From Planococcus sp. MER TA 32b (GTDB taxonomy: Bacteria; Bacillota; Bacilli; Bacillales_A; Planococcaceae), in contig JAMCAN010000001.1 in the NCBI GenBank assembly GCA_023715185.1, positions 868,001 through 932,000 of the forward strand: a stretch of 64,000 bases of DNA, given 5' to 3'. The first letter of the stretch is position 1, and the number at the start of each line of letters is the position of its first letter. The translations under genes were made by a program, and so were the position numbers. Shown in pieces: positions 60,403 to 64,000 of the stretch. The notes below the pieces were generated by a model. That model searched no databases, was not told where the DNA came from, and worked only from the letters and a program-made list of their open reading frames with translations.

Positions 60403-61455
60403 ATGAAGATTGCGCTGGTGTGCCCATCCAATATGCTGTTTATGCCATATGTCAGAAATTATACTAAAGTGCTGGATGACAGCGGGATAGAATATGACGT
60501 CATCAATTGGGACCGCAACGGCACTGAAGAACGGAACAACCCTTTGAAGTTCCGGGATAATAAGACCGCCTTGCAGCGCGGGTTTATCGATTACGTTAAA
60601 TTCCGGAATTTCGCGCTGAGGATCCTTAAAAAGAATGATTACGATAAAATAATCGTTTTTGGCATCCAATTATCGTATTTTTTGAAATCCTACCTTTTGA
60701 AAGAAAAGAAAGGCGATTACATCCTGGATATCCGCGATCACAACAAGATCCTGAAAGCATATGATATCCGGAAAGTGGTGGAAGGTTCGGCATATACGGT
60801 CCTTTCTTCACCGGGCTTCAAAAAATGGCTGCCAGACAGCGAAAAATATTTAATCAGCCATAACACCACCATCGATAAAGTCGAGGAACTGAAGGATTGC
60901 AACAGCACTTTTCTCCAGAAGGATAAAGTGAAAATCGCTTTTATCGGCGCATTATCCGATTACCAGGTGAACATCGATTTCATCAATTCAGTCAAAGACT
61001 GTGAAAAAGTCGAACTTGTCTATCATGGAGAGGGCCTTTGCAATAAGGATATCGAAGAATATATTGTCCGCAATAAAGTCGGGAATGTGGCTGTGACCGG
61101 CCGCTATACAAAAGAGCAGGAAAACAGTCTGTATGATGATTCAGATCTGATCCACGGACTCCGGTACAACGAAGACATCAATTGCAGGACTTTGCTTCCG
61201 AATCGATTATATAATGCAGCCATGCACGGCAAACCGCTGATCGTGGCCCAGGATTCTTATCTTGCAGAGCTGACCCAGCAATATGGACTTGGACTTGCTG
61301 TCGATTCGCTGGCTGACCTGGAAAAGAAAGTCAGCAATTATTTAGCGGAATTCAATTATGAGGAATATAAGGAAAAGCGCAAGGCTTTTTTCCAGAAAGT
61401 CGTGGAGGATAATCTCTTGTTCAGGGACAGCGTCAATAAGTTTTTGGGATTCTAA
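60403..61455 (+). CDS. Capsule glycosyltransferase (GT-B, family 4-like)
   Basis: 350 residues. Starts MKIALVCPSNMLFMPYVRNY, followed by a Rossmann-like N-terminal domain, and a second domain with IAFIGALSDYQVNIDFINS (about 180-198), VTGRYTKEQE and LPNRLYNAAMHGKPLIVA (about 265-282), the donor-binding helix region of GT4. No signal peptide. GGAGG lies 7 bp before ATG. Acceptor and donor unknown. Confidence 0.82.
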   Translation: MKIALVCPSNMLFMPYVRNYTKVLDDSGIEYDVINWDRNGTEERNNPLKFRDNKTALQRGFIDYVKFRNFALRILKKNDYDKIIVFGIQLSYFLKSYLLKEKKGDYILDIRDHNKILKAYDIRKVVEGSAYTVLSSPGFKKWLPDSEKYLISHNTTIDKVEELKDCNSTFLQKDKVKIAFIGALSDYQVNIDFINSVKDCEKVELVYHGEGLCNKDIEEYIVRNKVGNVAVTGRYTKEQENSLYDDSDLIHGLRYNEDINCRTLLPNRLYNAAMHGKPLIVAQDSYLAELTQQYGLGLAVDSLADLEKKVSNYLAEFNYEEYKEKRKAFFQKVVEDNLLFRDSVNKFLGF

Positions 61456-61487
61456 AATAACTTCTTAAAGAAATGGCAGGGCTGGCT

Positions 61488-62627
61488 ATGATCATATACA
61501 TTGCTTTTTTAAGTGTCATATTCGGATTATTGCTGTTCGAATTGGTGGCTACGTGGAAGATGTCCTATAGCGGAAACCTGTCTCTCGGTAAGGGAAGATT
61601 CATTGAAACTTCCCCCTTGGCTGACGGGGTGCCGCAGCAAGTGCCGCAGAAAGCCGGCGGCACCTATACGGTGACCCTGATTCTGGCTTGGACTGTGATT
61701 TTCCTTTTTTCATCGCTCCGCTATAATGTCGGCTGGGATTATAAAGCTTATTATGCAACAGTTCGTTATAACCTCGTTACGAATATCGTCAGCAACGGGG
61801 AACTGGCGACCATTTTTCTGATCGATCTCGCGCGGAATCTGGATATGACGAACCTGTACTTTTTCCTCAACTCACTGATATTAGTCACTCTTGTCGCTTT
61901 GACAGTGAAAAGGTACAGCCAGGATTACTGGATCAGCATCATCTTCTTTGTATGCTTCCCGTTATTCTTCCTGAATTCCTTGAGTGTGATACGCCTTTTC
62001 ACAGCTCTTGCCATCACATTCTATGCATTTAAATTCATCGAGCGGGGCCAGCTGGTCAGGTATCTGATTGCCGTTGCATTAGCCGGCATGTTCCATGCGT
62101 CAGCATTCGTGGCAATCGCTTTCTATTTCATACGCAATGTGAAACTGGATATCCTCAAACTTGTGATTGTCCTGTTTTCACTGCCTTTCGTCGGCGGACT
62201 GATCAACTCGCTTGTTGTTAAATATTCTCCGACTTATGCACCGTATACGGAAGCATCGGCAGGGCAGGAAGGAACCAAGGCGATTTTCGTTCTTTTGCTG
62301 ATCGGGGTTGCTGCCCTGTTCCTGCGCGACAGGATCCTGGAAAACGACCGGATCGCCAATATGTATTTTAACTTCTACTTTGTCGGGCTGGGGATTTACC
62401 TGATGTTCTTTTCCCAGGGGACGATGGGGCATCGGTTATCACTGTATGGCACATTTTTCTCGCTTTTGCTGATTCCGAAGATTGTGTCACTGTTTAATCT
62501 CGACAGCAACCGTGTGTTGCTTAAAGTCGGCATCTCCCTTTTCTGCATTGTGATTTTCCTTTATATCGTAAATGTCGGTTCTGATACCTATGTTCCTTAT
62601 AAAACGATATTCCAGATAAGGCATTAG
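61488..62627 (+). CDS. EpsG-like polysaccharide polymerase
   Basis: 379 residues, about ten membrane helices. LRYNVGWDYKAYY (about 79-91) is the F/L-R-Y-x-V-G-x-D-Y motif of the EpsG family, and NSLSVIRLFTALAI (about 168-181) its second motif. It probably polymerises capsule repeat units on the outer membrane face (Wzy role). I start at the ATG at 61488 (GCAGGG upstream); an ATG at 61473 is in frame without a ribosome binding site. Confidence 0.85.
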   Translation: MIIYIAFLSVIFGLLLFELVATWKMSYSGNLSLGKGRFIETSPLADGVPQQVPQKAGGTYTVTLILAWTVIFLFSSLRYNVGWDYKAYYATVRYNLVTNIVSNGELATIFLIDLARNLDMTNLYFFLNSLILVTLVALTVKRYSQDYWISIIFFVCFPLFFLNSLSVIRLFTALAITFYAFKFIERGQLVRYLIAVALAGMFHASAFVAIAFYFIRNVKLDILKLVIVLFSLPFVGGLINSLVVKYSPTYAPYTEASAGQEGTKAIFVLLLIGVAALFLRDRILENDRIANMYFNFYFVGLGIYLMFFSQGTMGHRLSLYGTFFSLLLIPKIVSLFNLDSNRVLLKVGISLFCIVIFLYIVNVGSDTYVPYKTIFQIRH

Positions 62628-62659
62628 CAATTCATCTAAAAGCGGAAGGTGTGAGGAAA

Positions 62660-63589
62660 GTGCCGAAAGTTTCAGTGATAATGCCTGTATACAATAAAGC
62701 GGGCAGGCTCCGCTTCAGCATCGAGTCTGTGCTCCAGCAGACTTTTAAAGATTTCGAGCTGATTATGATCAATGACGGATCCACCGACAGCAGCCATGAA
62801 ATCGCCATCGAATATAAGAGGAAAGACTCGAGGGTCGTCTATTTCAAACAGCGCAACCAAGGAGTTTCCGTTACCCGCAACAATGCCATCGACCTGGCAA
62901 GAGGCGAATATATCTCCTTTTTGGATGCCGACGATGCTCTGCATCCTGATTTCCTGTCGAAGATGGTATGGAAAGCCGGCGGCGAAAACGTCTGTTACTG
63001 CGGCCATTCCTACGTGACAGAACAGGGCAGGAAGAAAGCCAGGATCAATTTCGCGGAAGGGGATATCCTGGAGAAATTCCTGCTCAACACATGCAACCCG
63101 CATTTGAATTCGTGGCTTATCAAAAAATCCTTCCTTGATGAGCACGGCATCCGCTTCAGTCCCGGAGTCAGCTGGGGGGAGGACATGATTTTCTTCTCCA
63201 AGGTGCTAGTAAACGAAACGGAAGTGCTGGCTGTGCAGGATTACCTGACTGAATATCATATCGGGCAGCCGGGAAGCCTGAGTGAGAATTCGATGGACAA
63301 AATACAAAAAGATATCGAATGGATGGAAGCGGTTAAACAGTATATTTACAGCCGGGTGAAGGATTCGGCAAGAAGAAGCGAAGCCATTGCAGCCATCGAC
63401 TTCTACCGCATTGCCGGTGCCATACTTTATCGGCTGGACCTTAACAGCAGCCTGCTCCATAAGGAAGATCTCAAAAAGCTTATCAGCAATTATGACGATT
63501 TTATCCGCATATTCAATCTGTCGAACGGGATCAGAAGCATCAAGCTGATGCTTCTGTATTTGAAAATGCGTGTACAACTGTTGTTCTAG
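62660..63589 (+). CDS. Glycosyltransferase family 2
   Basis: 309 residues, GT-A fold: VSVIMPVYNKAGRL (4-17), NDGSTDS (about 39-45), the DXD-type SFLDADDALHPDF (about 87-99), and WGEDMIFFSKVL (about 172-183) with the catalytic E-D. Transfers one sugar in the capsule repeat; donor unknown. The start is the GTG at 62660 with AGCGGAAGG 10 bp upstream; a GTG at 62651 abuts that site. Confidence 0.88.
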   Translation: MPKVSVIMPVYNKAGRLRFSIESVLQQTFKDFELIMINDGSTDSSHEIAIEYKRKDSRVVYFKQRNQGVSVTRNNAIDLARGEYISFLDADDALHPDFLSKMVWKAGGENVCYCGHSYVTEQGRKKARINFAEGDILEKFLLNTCNPHLNSWLIKKSFLDEHGIRFSPGVSWGEDMIFFSKVLVNETEVLAVQDYLTEYHIGQPGSLSENSMDKIQKDIEWMEAVKQYIYSRVKDSARRSEAIAAIDFYRIAGAILYRLDLNSSLLHKEDLKKLISNYDDFIRIFNLSNGIRSIKLMLLYLKMRVQLLF

Positions 63590-63620
63590 GCGGCTGGTTC
63601 GTAAAGTAGGGGGAGATGAA

Positions 63621-64000
63621 ATGAAGCGCCTGTCCAATTATTACGCCCACAAAAAGCGGCTTGTGGAGGGGTTCGAGGCAAGAAAGGAATTCTTGTCACC
63701 CGGCAGCTATCAATTCGATGAATCGATGACTTATATCCATTTGGACGATATGGAAATTTCGAGGAAGTCGAAAGAGCTTTTCAGCCAGGGCCTGCACATC
63801 ATCAATTTTGCCAATGGCGGATTTTTTGTGAAAACAGCTGTTACCAAGATACTTCGGTTTTATTTCAATAAAAAGCTGTTCATCGACCGGAAAACGAAAG
63901 AAGCTGATAAAGGCACTGTATATCTGCCGGCCGGCAATGGAAAAGACGTGAAGATATTCGATTTCAGCCAAAAGGAAGTATTGATCACTTACAGCGAGAC
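63621..64000 (+). CDS. Capsule-operon protein, start only (partial)
   Basis: 126 codons before the window ends; AGGGGGAGATGAA lies before ATG and the gene follows the GT2 gene by 31 bp. The visible part has basic helical stretches (HKKRLVEGFEARKEF), then beta strands ending VKIFDFSQKEVLITYSE, reminiscent of the N-lobe of phosphotransferase/kinase-like proteins in capsule loci, but too short to assign. Function not known. Confidence 0.7.
   Translation, partial: MKRLSNYYAHKKRLVEGFEARKEFLSPGSYQFDESMTYIHLDDMEISRKSKELFSQGLHIINFANGGFFVKTAVTKILRFYFNKKLFIDRKTKEADKGTVYLPAGNGKDVKIFDFSQKEVLITYSE

Overview
The window comes from a low-to-mid GC Gram-positive bacterium of the Bacillales, most likely Planococcaceae (Planococcus/Planomicrobium-like). 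This rests on strong AGGAGG-type ribosome binding sites, frequent TTG/GTG starts, SLH-domain surface proteins, a TagB/D/F/G/H teichoic acid locus, a DegU-like regulator, HmoB, a YebE-type protein and a LexA box of the Bacillus type. The genus is inferred; no rRNA or tRNA gene lies in the window, and no insertion sequence, prophage or CRISPR array was seen.

Layout. 1-3.8 kb: end of thrC, thrB, a solitary sugar-phosphate transferase and a BCCT osmolyte transporter. 3.8-7.3 kb (minus strand): a poly-N-acetylglucosamine locus (GT2 synthase, PgaD/IcaD-like partner, IcaB-like deacetylase), with a DegU paralogue that has lost its phospho-acceptor Asp just upstream. 7.3-22 kb: mostly housekeeping or accessory genes (a tiny membrane protein, an SLH protein, an SDR, a truncated ATP-grasp gene, a NERD-domain gene bracketed by duplicated repeat elements, fhs, a divergent PRPP synthetase paralogue, amidase, corA, aldo/keto reductase, UPF0316, and a pRiA4b-ORF3/SEC-C protein). 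22.4-26 kb: a large AT-rich repetitive SLH surface protein. 26-32 kb: small stress-type genes, several with sigma-B-like promoters. 32-39 kb: a TPR/HEPN protein, an S9 peptidase, a DUF2207 protein and an SLH-anchored D,D-carboxypeptidase. 39-48.7 kb: an LtaS-type sulfatase and the wall teichoic acid locus (tagB-like, tagD, two glycerophosphotransferases, tagG, tagH). 48.9-54.4 kb: a truncated ATP-grasp gene, a VanZ-like gene, two paralogous FemAB/GNAT-like genes flanking hmoB, and a LexA-controlled Y-family polymerase. 54.6-64 kb: a capsule operon running off the window, with WbuB-like transferase, capEFG (UDP-L-FucNAc synthesis), a nucleotidyltransferase fused to an NDK-like domain, glycosyltransferases and an EpsG-like polymerase.

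How it fits together. Most of the window builds or decorates the cell envelope: teichoic acid backbone and export, LTA-type polymerisation, PNAG, an L-FucNAc capsule, SLH proteins and peptidoglycan trimming. Paired TTAACC direct repeats with 11-bp spacing precede both a FemAB-like gene and the capsule operon and resemble PhoP boxes, so phosphate-dependent control is plausible.

The most unusual non-coding feature is a set of five intergenic tandem arrays with a period of about 20 bp (two helical turns) and three different unit sequences. Two arrays of the same type, each preceded by a near-identical palindrome, flank the NERD gene.
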